This document shows positions 9,155 to 18,114 of a stretch of DNA of 22,090 bases, one piece after another; positions within the stretch are counted from its first letter, which is position 1, and every line of letters starts with the position of its first letter. The stretch covers positions 309,449 through 331,538 of the forward strand of contig KN817527.1 in NCBI GenBank assembly GCA_000827495.1. The letters run 5' to 3'. A program made the translations under genes and the position numbers. Under the pieces are notes generated by a model. The model was not told the origin of the DNA. It did no database searches and saw nothing but the letters and a program-made list of their open reading frames with translations. The DNA comes from Hypholoma sublateritium FD-334 SS-4 (Eukaryota; Basidiomycota; Agaricomycetes; Agaricales; Strophariaceae).

Positions 9155-11425
9155 ATGTCGGCGTCTGCATCCTCGGCGCCGGGCGTCGTCGACACGACGA
9201 CGCCGCTCCCTACAACTGGTTCATCCTCTGCTACCACGAGTTCGGCACCCTCTAACAGTTCTGCTTCGTTTCTACCTCCAGTTTCGACGACTGATACGTC
9301 GACCACGACCACGACGACATCACCTATCGATACGACTACGACGAGTACCACTACCACCTCGAGTACTACTACCAGCAGTACGACCACCTCGACCACCTCG
9401 ACCACCAGCACGTCGGACACTTCAACCACCACGACCGCACCCACCAACACGACCACAACCTCAACAACAAGCACGTCGACCAGCGCACCGCTGACGACCC
9501 TGACCACCTCTTCGACGAGTACAGGATCAACAACATCACTGTGAGTGCCCGATTCGCATGTCTATTTTCGTTCCTATTTCTTCGCGGCGCGCTTCACACC
9601 ATACGCCATTGGCTGTCGCCGGACGCTATTATGCCTTTTCGTTCAATCGCCTGCGATCTGGGTCTACCTCGGCCGCGGATGGCGGCTCGCATGTCCATCC
9701 ATTCATTCAAGCGGATATTCGCCGGCTGCGCCGCCGATGGCTGGTGCACGACGATGTACCAGCGTTGTTGGGCTGGTGGTTTATGGCCTCATCCTCGTCG
9801 CTATGTGAGCGCACGGAAATGAGAAGCGGGACCGCCCTCTCGCCGGCGTGCAGATCCAGAACGCGCCGCCTGCTACTCGTTTTGGAGGGAGGGCTTACGG
9901 CGGCGCACAGGATGCAGGCTGCGAGTCATCTGCCTGTCCCGAGGACCTGCTGCTGGACGTGATATGTATTGCGCCTCACACACGCTCTTCGGTCCGCCTG
10001 TGTGCCGTGCGCATGTTCACGCGGCATGCTTATCCAGGCCATCTACCGCGCCTTCGCGGGTCTGCTGCGGAATCTGATCCATGGGCTATCGGACGCCGGA
10101 CGTCCATTCTGATACGGCGAAATGTGCACTGGCCCTCGTCCTGTGCGCATTGTATTGTTTGTGTGGATGGCGCAATTGAGTGCATGCACGCGCCTCGGGG
10201 ATCGATTTCAATCACCCTTTTCTTTCCTTTGGGCGCGGAGCTTCGTTTGTATGTGGTGCTGAAACGTGTGTTGTTCCAGATTGACCTCGGATGGGCACAC
10301 GTTTACGACTATTGTGTCGGTTACGACCGTCGTGCAGCCCGGCACCGCTGTGACCCCTACAAGCGTGAGCGACACCAGCTCGGGGTCGAAGTCCAACACT
10401 GGTGCCATTGTTGGTGGCGTCGTCGGAGGTGCGCCCCGCCCCATCTCTCAACCCACACCGCTAACCCACCCATAGGCGTCGGCGGCCTCGCGCTGCTCGT
10501 CCTCATCGTGTGGTTCTTCCTCCGCCGGCAGCGCAACGCGAAAGACGACTTCGACGGGAACTTCGACCCCGCGCGCGTCGGCGGCACGGGCGGCGGGGGG
10601 ACGCTGCCGCAGATCGACGTCGACGAGGACGACGGCGTGGGCGGGCGCCTCGCGACGGGCGCAGAGGGCGGCGGGATCATCTCGCCGTACTCGTACACGC
10701 CGTCCGCGCTCCCGCAGATGTCGCAGGCGTCGAACATGCCGCTCGTCGGCGGTGCCGCCGCCGCCGCCGCGGGTGCGGGCGCGGGCAGCGCGGGGTCGTA
10801 CTACAACAACAGCGGCAGCGCGTCGTACTACCCCGGGACGTCGAGCGAGGGCGCGCCGGGCTCGCCGGTGCTCTCCGCGGGGCGCTCGAGCGAGGGCGGG
10901 TACTACCCCGCGTCGGCGAACCCGTACGGCGCGGGGCCGCCGCTTAGCACCGTCAGCGGGTCGGAGCACTCGTCCGGGGGCTACGGCGCTGGTGGGGGTG
11001 TGGCGGGCGCGGGCGCGGCGGGGGCGCTGGGGCTCGCGGGCGCGGCGCACGCGCACAATAGGCGCAGCGCGAAGGAGATGGAGGCGCTCGGCGCGCGGGT
11101 GACGAACCCCGACGAGGCGCGCGCGGCGTACCTCCAATACGGACCGGGCGGGGCGCAGAGCGTGGGGCCGGGGCAGTACTACCCCGCGCAAGGCGAGGGC
11201 GGCAGCGGGGCGAATGGGAGCGGGAATGGGAACGGGTATGTGCCGGACGCGCTGCGCCCTGGGCTGGGGAGCGTGGGCTCGGGGGTGGTGGTGCACCAGG
11301 ACGGGGGGCGCGTGCTGGGCAAGGGGCGCGCGCCGGCGGTGGAGGAGGGGGCGGAGGACCAGCTGCCGGAGATACCCCCGACGTATGATAGTCTGCTGCC
11401 GGACCGGGGGGAGGGGAGGCAGTAG
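9155..11425 (+). CDS. Ser/Thr-rich single-pass membrane protein, cell-wall stress-sensor-like
   Basis: The model joins 9155-9540, 10280-10428 and 10476-11425 and encodes 494 residues. Residues 1-168 are almost entirely Ser/Thr with some Pro/Ala, as in heavily O-mannosylated ectodomains, and include a TFTTIVSVTT stretch near 136-145. A Gly/Val/Leu transmembrane helix follows (about 171-194, ending WFFLRRQR) with basic residues on the cytosolic side. The 300-residue tail is Gly/Ala/Ser/Tyr-rich and disordered, ending with an EIPPTYDSLLPDR-type motif seen in related basidiomycete proteins. The architecture matches Mid2/Wsc-type sensors of cell-wall stress, but no WSC domain is present and no classical signal peptide is seen, so the helix would act as signal-anchor. 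Donors are GTGAGT and GTGCGC; acceptors are TTCCAG and CATAG. The first intron is 739 bases, unusually long for this gene set. Confidence 0.8.
9541..10279 (+). other. Long first intron of the sensor-like gene
   Basis: This runs from a strong GTGAGT donor to a TTCCAG acceptor and joins SerThr-rich exon 1 (…STTSL) to LTSDGHTFTT without loss of frame. At 739 bases it is about ten times the other introns in the window. From 9848 onward it is open in the frame of exon 3, giving a 525-codon frame that reads through both introns. I saw no extra exon with the same composition inside it. Confidence 0.6.
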
Positions 11426-11427
11426 AT

Positions 11428-11509
11428 TTGGGGGATGGGTGGAGGAGGGGAGAGTGAGGGGGGCATGGGTAGAGGTGGAGGGGGTGAGGGGGTGAGGGGG
11501 TGGGGCGGG
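11428..11509 (+). repeat. G-rich tract, potential G-quadruplex
   Basis: Within the first 85 bases after the stop codon the plus (mRNA) strand carries many runs of 3-6 G. The core is 11478-11509, with GGGGGTGA repeated before GGGGGTGGGGCGGG. Loops are 2-3 bases or shorter, which fits the usual G-quadruplex pattern. Confidence 0.6.
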
Positions 11510-11792
11510 ACTCTGAAGAAGGAATGCGGCTGTCCCATACCCTGCAGAATGCGACGCAGTCGACATTCGCGGCCGGCTTTGACAACATACACAGAGGCGC
11601 CGATATCCTCGCCTACCAGACATTTCCGGGCGCGGCACCCGCGCTCCATCTCACATTCCAAAATCCGGCTGTTGGCCGCGCTCGATACTTCGTCGCGCGG
11701 TCGTCTTCGTGCAGTTACGTTGACTTTTTTCGCCGCTTTTTATATTTCCCTCTTTTTATATCTCCCCTTTTTATATCTCATTTCGCCGTACG

Positions 11793-11814
11793 TACATACA
11801 TACATACATACATA
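11793..11814. repeat. TACA microsatellite
   Basis: About five tandem TACA units (within ACATACATACATACATACAT) follow CGTACGTACA. Confidence 0.85.
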
Positions 11815-13017
11815 GTTTTGCCCCTCCTTCGCATGCGCGTCGTCTGCGCTTTATCGTAATATTCTATGCGGCCTACGGGTCTTTATTTGATTTTGGCGCC
11901 TTGGTGGTTGGGGGGTTGGTGGGTTGGAGCGCCGTCGGCGTCGTAGGTATCGGATTCGGTTGGGATCAGGTTGGGATGGAATCCGCGAAGCCACCGCGTA
12001 AATAAGTCGGTAGAGTAATATTGGCTGTAAGGTTAAGCCATCTCCGACGCCCGGTGCTAGTCGTTGGCGTCACTACTTAGCGTACAGATTAATGAAAAGC
12101 AAATTTGAAGGCATCCTGTCGTTCAAGCCGCTTCCTGTTTTTCCAGATCGGCGGCGCGCGTTCAGTCACCAGTGTAAGTGGCGTGACTAAGCGGCGCAGC
12201 GCGGGTCCGTGCGTGCGATGCGCGTCAGGGTAGCGCGGCGTGGGGCGGCGCTGTGACGTCCGTGAGAGCGATGCTAGGCGGGAAGTTTTCATTCATGCCG
12301 GCATGGGATAGTCTCGCGGCACCTAGCACATGCGCCCTGCCCAGACCCCAGAGCCCGAGGGCGCGCCGCGCTGAATGTGCCCAGCGGGGACGCGGGGACG
12401 GGCGTCTGTGTCCAGGGGCATTGCCAATTTGTATTAGCGCTCGCGCTGGCCGCGCTATAGCGCCCGTAGGCGCCCGCGGCTTGGCGTACCTTAGCGTGCG
12501 CATGCTGTATGTATAACTATAAGTACTCGCATGCGCGGAGGCAGGGCGAGAGCGGCGGCGCGTGATGCGCTGTAGTGCGTCGGTTGCGGGGTGCTCATGG
12601 GTTGCACCCTGATGCAGATCCATCATTCGGGGTGGTCCCATGGGCCATGCATCATGATGAGTCGGGGCGTATCACGTTGATGAGAAATCTGGGGTGCAGA
12701 TCGACTTGTGCATGATTGGCTTTTCGCTGGGTTTTGGGAGGAGGGATGCGTGCGTTGCTTGGGAGGTATGAGTCTGGAATAGCAGTAGCTATGCTAATGT
12801 TTGAGACTATGTCGGGCGGGACACCCACACAGCGCAGGCGCACGGGCACTGCGCCTGAGAGCGCTAAAAATAGGCATGGGAAGAGCCTCGACGGGGACTT
12901 ACATAACGCTTGGCGTGTGGATGTGGGCTCGTGCGGTGCAGGGCCCTTATTATTGGGGCACTGCCCTCCAATCCTTCCCCCCCACCACCACCCCCCGTCC
13001 TCACTCAACTGACGACG

Positions 13018-14314
13018 ATGGCCGTCTGCACCCGCCACCCGCGCTACGCCGCGCTCGTCGCCGCCGCGCTCCTCACCGCGCTCTTCCTCCTCGCGCCGCG
13101 GCACCCGCCGCCCGGCGCCCTGCGCGCGCCGCTCGACCCCGCGCTCCCTGCCCGCGTCGCGCGCGCGAATGCGATCTACGACAAGATGCTCGTCGCGCGC
13201 GAGGGGCTGATCAAGAAGTTCGGGCCGACGCCCAAGGCCGTCGAGCTGTGCGTGCCGCTGCTGCGCTGCCTGTGCTGATGATGCTGTGCTGACCGAGCGT
13301 GCTGCTGACGTGGCCAGGTTCCCGCCCGACGTCCCGCCCTGGCCGCCGTACACCGTCTGTGAGTCTCTCTCCACTGCACTCATGCGCGAGCAGCTGCGTC
13401 GGCTGCCCGCGGGTGCGGGGTACTGCCCCCGCTGATCCGCCTGATATATTGCGCCGATCGCTGACGGCGCTGCTACGCACAGGGGACTTCTTCCCGGCGG
13501 CGTACAACTGCCCGCACGAGGTCGAGCGCCTCGGCGCGCTCGGCGACGGCGGCAAGTGGGTCTGCGGCCTCTCGCGCGTCGCGCAGAAGGCGGACTGCGT
13601 CGTGTACTCCTTCGGGATCAACCTCGAGTCGTCCTTCGAGGCCGAGATCCTCGCCGGCACCGCGCACTGCGCCGTGTACGGGTACGACTTCAGCGTCAAG
13701 TCCTTCGGGCCGGAGATCCCGCCCGCGCAGGTGCACCGGACGCACTTCCACGCGGTGGGGCTCGCGGGGGAGGATAAAGGGGGGGAGGGGGACGACCCGA
13801 AGATGTACACGCTCGAGACGCTGATGAGGCAGAATGGGCATGCGCATATTGATATATTGAAGATCGACATCGAGGGGTGGGAGTTCGAGACGCTGACGAC
13901 GCTGCTGCGCCCGTATGCGCAGAGCGGGCGCGCGCTGCCGTTCGGGCAGCTGCAGCTCGAGATACATATATGGGACAAGACGTTCGCGGGCTTCCTCGAG
14001 TGGTGGGAGATGCTCGAGGCCGCGGGGCTCCGGCCCTTCTGGACGGAGGTGCGCCTCTTCTTCTATTATGTGCTCTCGCCCGTGTGCTGACGTGTTTGGG
14101 CAGCCGAATCTGGTGTACCAGAACTACAACGCGAAGCGCACGCCCGAGCTCGCGGAGGTGCGTCCCGTTCCCATCCCCGCTTATTTCACACTAACAGCGA
14201 ATGTCCGTGCAGTACTCCTTCCTCAATGTCCGCGGGAACAACATCTTCATCAGCGACGGCGAGCCCGTGCCCCCCGCGCACCCGCACGGGCCGCCGCACC
14301 ACGACACCGACTAG
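13018..14314 (+). CDS. Methyltransf_22/METTL24-like protein, membrane-anchored
   Basis: The model joins 13018-13247, 13318-13358, 13483-14048, 14104-14157 and 14213-14314 and encodes 330 residues, with all five exons in consistent phase. Residues 10-26 (YAALVAAALLTALFLLA) form one N-terminal helix after a short basic start, predicting a type II membrane protein, probably of the secretory pathway. The body matches the Methyltransf_22 (METTL24-like) family: CPHEVERLGALGDGGKWVCG (100-119) for the glycine-rich S-adenosylmethionine region, VYSFGINLESSFE (131-143), YGYDFSVKSFGPEI (156-169) and DILKIDIEGWEFETL (214-228), the last shared with FkbM-type methyltransferases. The C-terminus EPNLVYQNYN..EYSFLNVRG is also family-like and is only recovered after splicing introns 3 and 4 (55 bases each). 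The substrate is unknown. The start has a good context (GACGACG before ATGG). The tail is His/Pro-rich. Confidence 0.85.
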
Positions 14315-15053
14315 TCTGCGCGCCCCCACCCCCCCTACACATATATCACCGCGCACCCGTGCGCGGCGCAATGCAAAAACAAAAGAGGCCGTGTCCTATG
14401 CTTGGGATGTGGACGGACAGCGACGAAGGAAGGAGGAAGAGGACGGACGGACGGACGGACGGACTGGCTGGCTGGCTCTGCGGCGTTATATACCTGGCGT
14501 GCTGCCGCCCATCTATATTAATGCTCTATGTATATAATATCTTATCGCTTTCGGTGACTATACACGCTCGTTTTCGGATTCTGACGTCGGTGGGAGAGGA
14601 CGATGGGGTTGGGTTGAACGGTTGAGATTTGCGTTCTGCCGCTGTGGAGGTCTAGAGCGTAGGTGGAGTTGTGCTTTCCTGCTGTGCAAGCAGGAGGACG
14701 AGGAGGGGGAGGCGGTGGAGGTGGCAGAATCAAGGTACAACGCACGAGAGAGACGCAAAATTCGGTGGTTTTACAGGGCATTGCAGCATGTATCTCGTGG
14801 TTTTGTAGGGCTTTGTACTTGGAAATCAGAACATCCCGCTTGAGCAAGTATATCACCAAAGGCGGACTAGCAGGCGGCTTGGAGGCTTGGAGGCTCTTGG
14901 AGGCGACGGGCAGTCGTCGGCGGGGCCGTGCCGGCTGATCCGGCTCGGCGCGTGCGTGCGGCGGGGATGCGAGTGTCGCCATCTTGCATCACTACCCCAG
15001 GCCACCTCCACGATGGCCACCACGCAACCGAACCGGGATCAGTCAGAAGCTGC
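14315..15053. other. Spacer left of the transposon
   Basis: Downstream of the methyltransferase gene. It contains tetranucleotide repeats (listed separately) and three near-repeats of GGCTTGGA at 14876-14903. No gene is supported; the frames seen in all phases are short and low in complexity. Confidence 0.45.
14441..14476. repeat. Compound tetranucleotide microsatellite
   Basis: Six GGAC units (14441-14464) are followed directly by three TGGC units (14465-14476). They lie 127 bases past the methyltransferase stop codon, so probably in its 3' untranslated region. Confidence 0.85.
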
Positions 15054-15061
15054 GTTGGACG
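15054..15061. repeat. Target-site duplication, left copy
   Basis: GTTGGACG directly abuts the left inverted repeat and is repeated exactly at 15722-15729 abutting the right one. Bases outside the two copies differ, so the duplication is 8 bp. Confidence 0.9.
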
Positions 15062-15096
15062 AGGACCCCTGAAAGTACACCAAAATGCCTTATCCC
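15062..15096 (+). repeat. Left terminal inverted repeat
   Basis: 35 bases, identical to the reverse complement of 15687-15721; the two ends diverge after ...CTTATCCC. Confidence 0.93.
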
Positions 15097-15120
15097 AAAA
15101 TCCAAGATCTGCGCCCTTTT

Positions 15121-15217
15121 TATCCGGACGATTTTAGGCCCAAATTGTCGAAAATCTATCCGGAATTTGGATAAGGCCTCTGGTTGGGCCAAAATNTATC
15201 CGGATTGCGGATAAGGC
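15121..15217 (+). repeat. Left subterminal motif array
   Basis: TATCCGGA occurs at 15121, 15157 and 15197 (36- and 40-base steps). The second and third copies are followed four bases later by GGATAAGGC. TATCC and GGATA are complementary, so each unit can also fold on itself. These are candidate transposase-binding sites. Confidence 0.8.
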
Positions 15218-15479
15218 ATACAAAAAGCAGTAATATTGATTTTTTTCTCTAATTTTTCTTCTCCGAGGTCATGGGGTGTTTTGAGCGCTCTGGCGATGTT
15301 ATCTACATGTATCCAACAAATTTTGAGCCATTTGGGGGGGGGGCACAAAGGAAACACTGCAAAATTTGCGAGGATTTTCACTAGTAATACACACGCACAT
15401 CAGTAAAAATTATTGCTCAGACCGGGCAGCTTCTTTGCAGCCGTCTCGGACTCTTTGTCCAATTTCCTGCATGTCTGCG

Positions 15480-15527
15480 TGGCTTAGTAGTATGTATACG
15501 CACTGGTCAAAACTCGCGTTTGAATCC
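15480..15527 (+). other. tRNA-like segment with A-box and B-box resemblance
   Basis: TGGCTTAGTAGT (15480-15491) fits the RNA polymerase III A box, and GTTTGAATCC (15518-15527) is one base from the B-box core GTTCGAATCC. The start-to-start distance of 38 is about seven bases short for a normal tRNA, and neither the acceptor nor the T stem pairs well. It is therefore not a functional tRNA; it may be a tRNA-derived fragment or coincidence. Confidence 0.3.
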
Positions 15528-15544
15528 CACNCAGCTCAAAATTC

Positions 15545-15695
15545 TATCCGGAAAGGATATGGCCTGCAGGCCGTTGGTCAATTTCTATCCGGAAACTTGG
15601 ATATGGCTTTATGAACAAAATTCCAGTTTTTTTATCCGGACAGTCATAAGGCATTTTGCGATTTTGGTCAAATTTTTATCCGGATCGGGATAAGG
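15545..15695 (+). repeat. Right subterminal motif array
   Basis: TATCCGGA occurs at 15545, 15586, 15633 and 15677 (41-, 47- and 44-base steps), each followed within 2-6 bases by GGATATGGC, GGATAAGGC or a variant (the 15633 copy has ATAAGGC). The last unit runs into the right inverted repeat. The motifs have the same orientation as in the left array, not inverted. Confidence 0.8.
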
Positions 15696-15721
15696 CATTT
15701 TGGTGTACTTTCAGGGGTCCT
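15687..15721 (-). repeat. Right terminal inverted repeat
   Basis: Reverse complement of 15062-15096 over 35 bases without mismatch. Confidence 0.93.
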
Positions 15722-15729
15722 GTTGGACG
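15722..15729. repeat. Target-site duplication, right copy
   Basis: GTTGGACG, identical to 15054-15061. Confidence 0.9.
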
Positions 15730-16450
15730 GCCTCTGATAGCGTCTTATCCTGGATCTTTGGCGATTCGTGATACCGGGCGATCGCGCCTCTTGGCGCGCG
15801 AAAGGCTCCTCATCCTCGCAGGACGGCGGACGGGTCATGGACGGACGGCGTGGATGGACGACGTGGATTAGGCGTCGTTTTCCGGGAACAATCGCGCTAT
15901 TCTCAGCACGGCCCAACGCGTCGCCAACGCGCCGCAGGCGGCGGCATTGTCTCGGTGCAGCGCAACCCGCGCGCACGGCTGATGGGACTGGCCCTCGAGG
16001 CCGCGTTCTGGAGCCGCTCCACCTGGCCGGGGGCGTGTTGCGAGCCGGGCTCAGGGGGTGGTGCTGCGGCGTGTGCATGGCGATGGCGGTGCGCGCGGGC
16101 GGGCCCTTTTGCTTTCTTTGAATCCCTCCGGCTACCTGCCACCACTTGGCCACCCCCGTCACTGCAGCCACAGGCCTCCGCTGGCCCGCGTGTTCGTCAG
16201 GCCACCTCGCCACCGCCGCCCCGCATAAACTCGCTCGCTGCGCCGCAGGTAACTGCCTGCCTGCCTGCCCCCACACTCCTTCCTCACTCTCGCACGCTGC
16301 GCGTCGCCTGCTTCCCACTCCCTCCATCTCACCTGCCCTCCCAGCCCGTCCGACATATTCGCCAGCGCCGCCGACGGACCGCTCGCTCTCATCGCACGCA
16401 CGCGCCACCTCACTCACTGAGAACCCCCCCTCCCCGCAATATCGAATAAA
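15730..16450. other. Upstream region of the MARVEL-like gene
   Basis: GC-rich spacer turning strongly C/T-rich from about 16230 to 16440, just before the ATG, as expected for a fungal promoter and leader. The long minus-strand frame 15668-17119 runs antisense through the coding exons and is a GC-content artefact. Confidence 0.5.
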
Positions 16451-17404
16451 ATGCAGCTCGACTTCCCCATCATCCGCATGAGCCTGTACGCCGCCCTGGT
16501 GAGCCCCCCCCCCCTCCCCTCCTCGCGCCGTGCCACCCACCCAGGAATGCTGACGCGCGCTCTGCAGGTGTTCTGGAGCTTCGTGCTCTTCTGCCTGTCC
16601 GCCGCGCGGCTCGGGTACACGACGCACCTCCCGCGCGGCGACCCGCTCAACAATGGGCACAGCTTCTACGGTGCGTGCCCCCCCTGGGATGGGCTGGGAT
16701 GAGATGATATTTGGGCTGGAGTGGAGTGCGAGCTGACGCTGGTGTGCGCAGACCCGATCGTCGTGGAGATTCTGTTCACGACGCTGATCACGATCCCGTG
16801 GGCGGTGGTTATGTGCGTCCTCTTTTTCTTCGTCAATGCTGTGTGTGCGCTGCGCCGTCCACGCGATGCGTGCTGCGCGCGGTGCACATGCGTTTGCGGC
16901 CGGGGCTGATCGTGTTGGGGCGGTGTGCAGGATCATGTCGATACACAAGCGCTGGGAGCACCCCGTGTACTCGACGTTCGTCGCGGAGATCGTCGGCCTT
17001 AGTGTGCTCTGGGTGTTCTGGATCGTCGGCGCGGGCGGGGCCACGGTGCGTATTCTCTTTCCTCCCCTCCCCCCTCCCCTGCTCCCTTCCCTCTCCCCCT
17101 CCACTCCATCACCCTCCATCCCCTTCCCCTCCCTTGCCTCCCTCCCCTCCCACCCGCCTGAAACCGAACTGACGCATCTTCACAGCACCCCTGGGGCGCG
17201 CTCGGCTTCTGCCAGCAGTTCAACGCGTGCCGCGTCCTCTCCGCGCTCGTCGCCTTCGCGTGGCTCGGGTGGCTCACGCTCTCGCTCCTCCTCGCGTTCA
17301 GCCTCCTCTTCAGCATCGCGAACAAGGCCGCGCGCGAGCCGCTCCATGGGCGCTGGAATCCAAGGGCGAGCGGGGTGGGGGGCGCGAGTGTCGTCAGGGC
17401 GTGA
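16451..17404 (+). CDS. MARVEL-domain-like four-helix membrane protein
   Basis: The model joins 16451-16498, 16568-16670, 16752-16812, 16931-17045 and 17186-17404 and encodes 181 residues. Four hydrophobic helices are visible: about 11-33 (LYAALVFWSFVLFCL), 52-74 (PIVVEILFTTLITIPWAVV), 86-107 (FVAEIVGLSVLWVFWIVGA) and 123-154 (ending LLLAFSLLFSIA). Between helices 3 and 4 lies HPWGALGFCQQFNACRVLSA, a Cys-containing loop typical of basidiomycete MARVEL proteins. MARVEL proteins organise membrane microdomains and vesicle traffic; in fungi the group includes Nce102-like eisosome proteins. All four introns are GT..AG with agreeing phases (69, 81, 118 and 140 bases), and the helices appear only after splicing. 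The first exon is just 16 codons. The short C-terminus is basic and Gly-rich. The specific partner or subfamily cannot be told. Confidence 0.82.
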
Positions 17405-18114
17405 GGCGCGCCACCACGCCCGATGCGGTGGTTGGTTATTGAGGAGGATTGGTTATTGAGCTGACTGATTATGATTATTGAGCTGTTGGGGATGAATGGA
17501 GGATGTGCTGTATTTACGTTCTACTTTCTTATCCGCGCGCGGCGCGGTGCTATCTATACCCGCTGTGTATTTGTACGCTCCGTCTGTGTTTGTATGCGCG
17601 CGTAGATGTGCATGTGCATATTGAATGCTGTTGGTTACTTGTGTCTAGCATCCGAGTGCGTGGGTAGCGCACGGTGTGCGGTGGTGGGTGTGGTGGGTGG
17701 GGTGTGGTGGGTGCATGGGGTGCTGCTGGTCTCCCGGTGATAGGAGGTAAAATATCTCTCCAGGCGCGCACCAAGGGGCGAGCGCGCACAGTTCGATATA
17801 TGGTCAACTGAGGGTTTGGATATACGCTGGGCTACTGAAGACCAAATTGTTCTGGCAACGTACTTACGCGAGCGCGCATTCCTTCCTACTGCGTAAATGG
17901 CCCGGCATGCTTTGGCATAGCTCCAACGCTAGGGTCAAGGAGCATTTGTATAGACCGGTTATTCGCTGGGTGCGCGGGAAATAAACAGTGTAAGGCGGGC
18001 TGCGGGACGAGACTGAAGTTTGAACGTGGTGTGGAAGTCGCTGAAGAATCAAGAAGGCTTGGCGCGCACGCCACGCCTCGCGTTATTCAAACCGCGCAAT
18101 GACACTGCATACTT
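17405..18114. other. Gene-free region downstream of the MARVEL-like gene
   Basis: It holds three TTATTGAG copies just after the stop codon (17436, 17453, 17475), a GT-rich low-complexity tract (17670-17722) and AT/GC-mixed sequence. Short minus-strand frames at 17550-18074 have no recognisable domain. Confidence 0.4.
17670..17722 (+). repeat. G/T-rich low-complexity tract
   Basis: Repeated GGTGGG/GTGTGG units (GGTGTGCGGTGGTGGGTGTG and onward). The plus strand has many closely spaced runs of two to four G. Confidence 0.6.

Larger units (their letters stand above)
11426..13017. other. Gene-free spacer with low-complexity 3' region
   Basis: It begins with the G-rich 3' region of the sensor-like gene. 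Next come imperfect copies of CTTTTTATATCTCC (about 11735-11775) and a TACA microsatellite. The part from 12000 to 13017 is GC-rich upstream DNA of the methyltransferase gene, with CT-rich sequence just before its ATG. Open frames on both strands in 12089-13000 look like GC-rich noise. A perfect 12-base palindrome CATGCCGGCATG lies at 12294-12305. Confidence 0.45.
15062..15721. mobile_element. 660-bp non-autonomous DNA transposon (MITE)
   Basis: The element has 35-bp perfect terminal inverted repeats beginning AGGACCCCTGAAAGTACACC, flanked by an exact 8-bp duplication GTTGGACG. It has no transposase frame, so it must be mobilised in trans. Duplications of 8 bp are made by hAT elements and by the KDZ/Zisupton group, which is common in basidiomycetes. 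The terminal bases do not clearly show the usual hAT start, so the superfamily is left open. Inside both ends lies an array of a TATCCGGA-based motif, listed separately. The middle holds a T-rich stretch, a 10-G homopolymer near 15332-15341, a tRNA-like segment and two unresolved bases (15196, 15531). Perfect ends and duplication suggest a recent insertion, between the methyltransferase and MARVEL-like genes, 730 bp upstream of the latter's ATG. Confidence 0.93.

Noticed and set aside
8860..9507. Minus-strand frame with a Val-rich repeat-like N-terminal part
   Set aside because: The Val runs are the antisense of the ACC/ACG/ACT threonine codons of exon 1 of the sensor-like gene.
9848..11425. 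525-codon plus-strand frame as a single-exon gene
   Set aside because: Its first third has no domain and crosses good splice sites. The Ser/Thr exons and the transmembrane segment join better in the three-exon model. It is kept only as a possible alternative form in the findings.
10448..11638. 396-codon minus-strand open frame rich in Arg/Pro
   Set aside because: It is the antisense of the GC-rich tail exon of the sensor-like gene, where stop codons are rare in all frames.
13211..13978. 255-codon minus-strand frame with many Ser/Cys
   Set aside because: Antisense of the methyltransferase exons, which carry clear family motifs on the plus strand.
15480..15532. Functional tRNA gene
   Set aside because: The A-to-B-box distance is too short and the acceptor and T stems do not pair; it is described only as tRNA-like.
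15668..17119. 483-codon minus-strand open frame
   Set aside because: It runs antisense through the MARVEL-like exons and introns and into the transposon. The translation is Arg/Gly/Ala-rich noise, and the opposite strand has a well-supported spliced gene.
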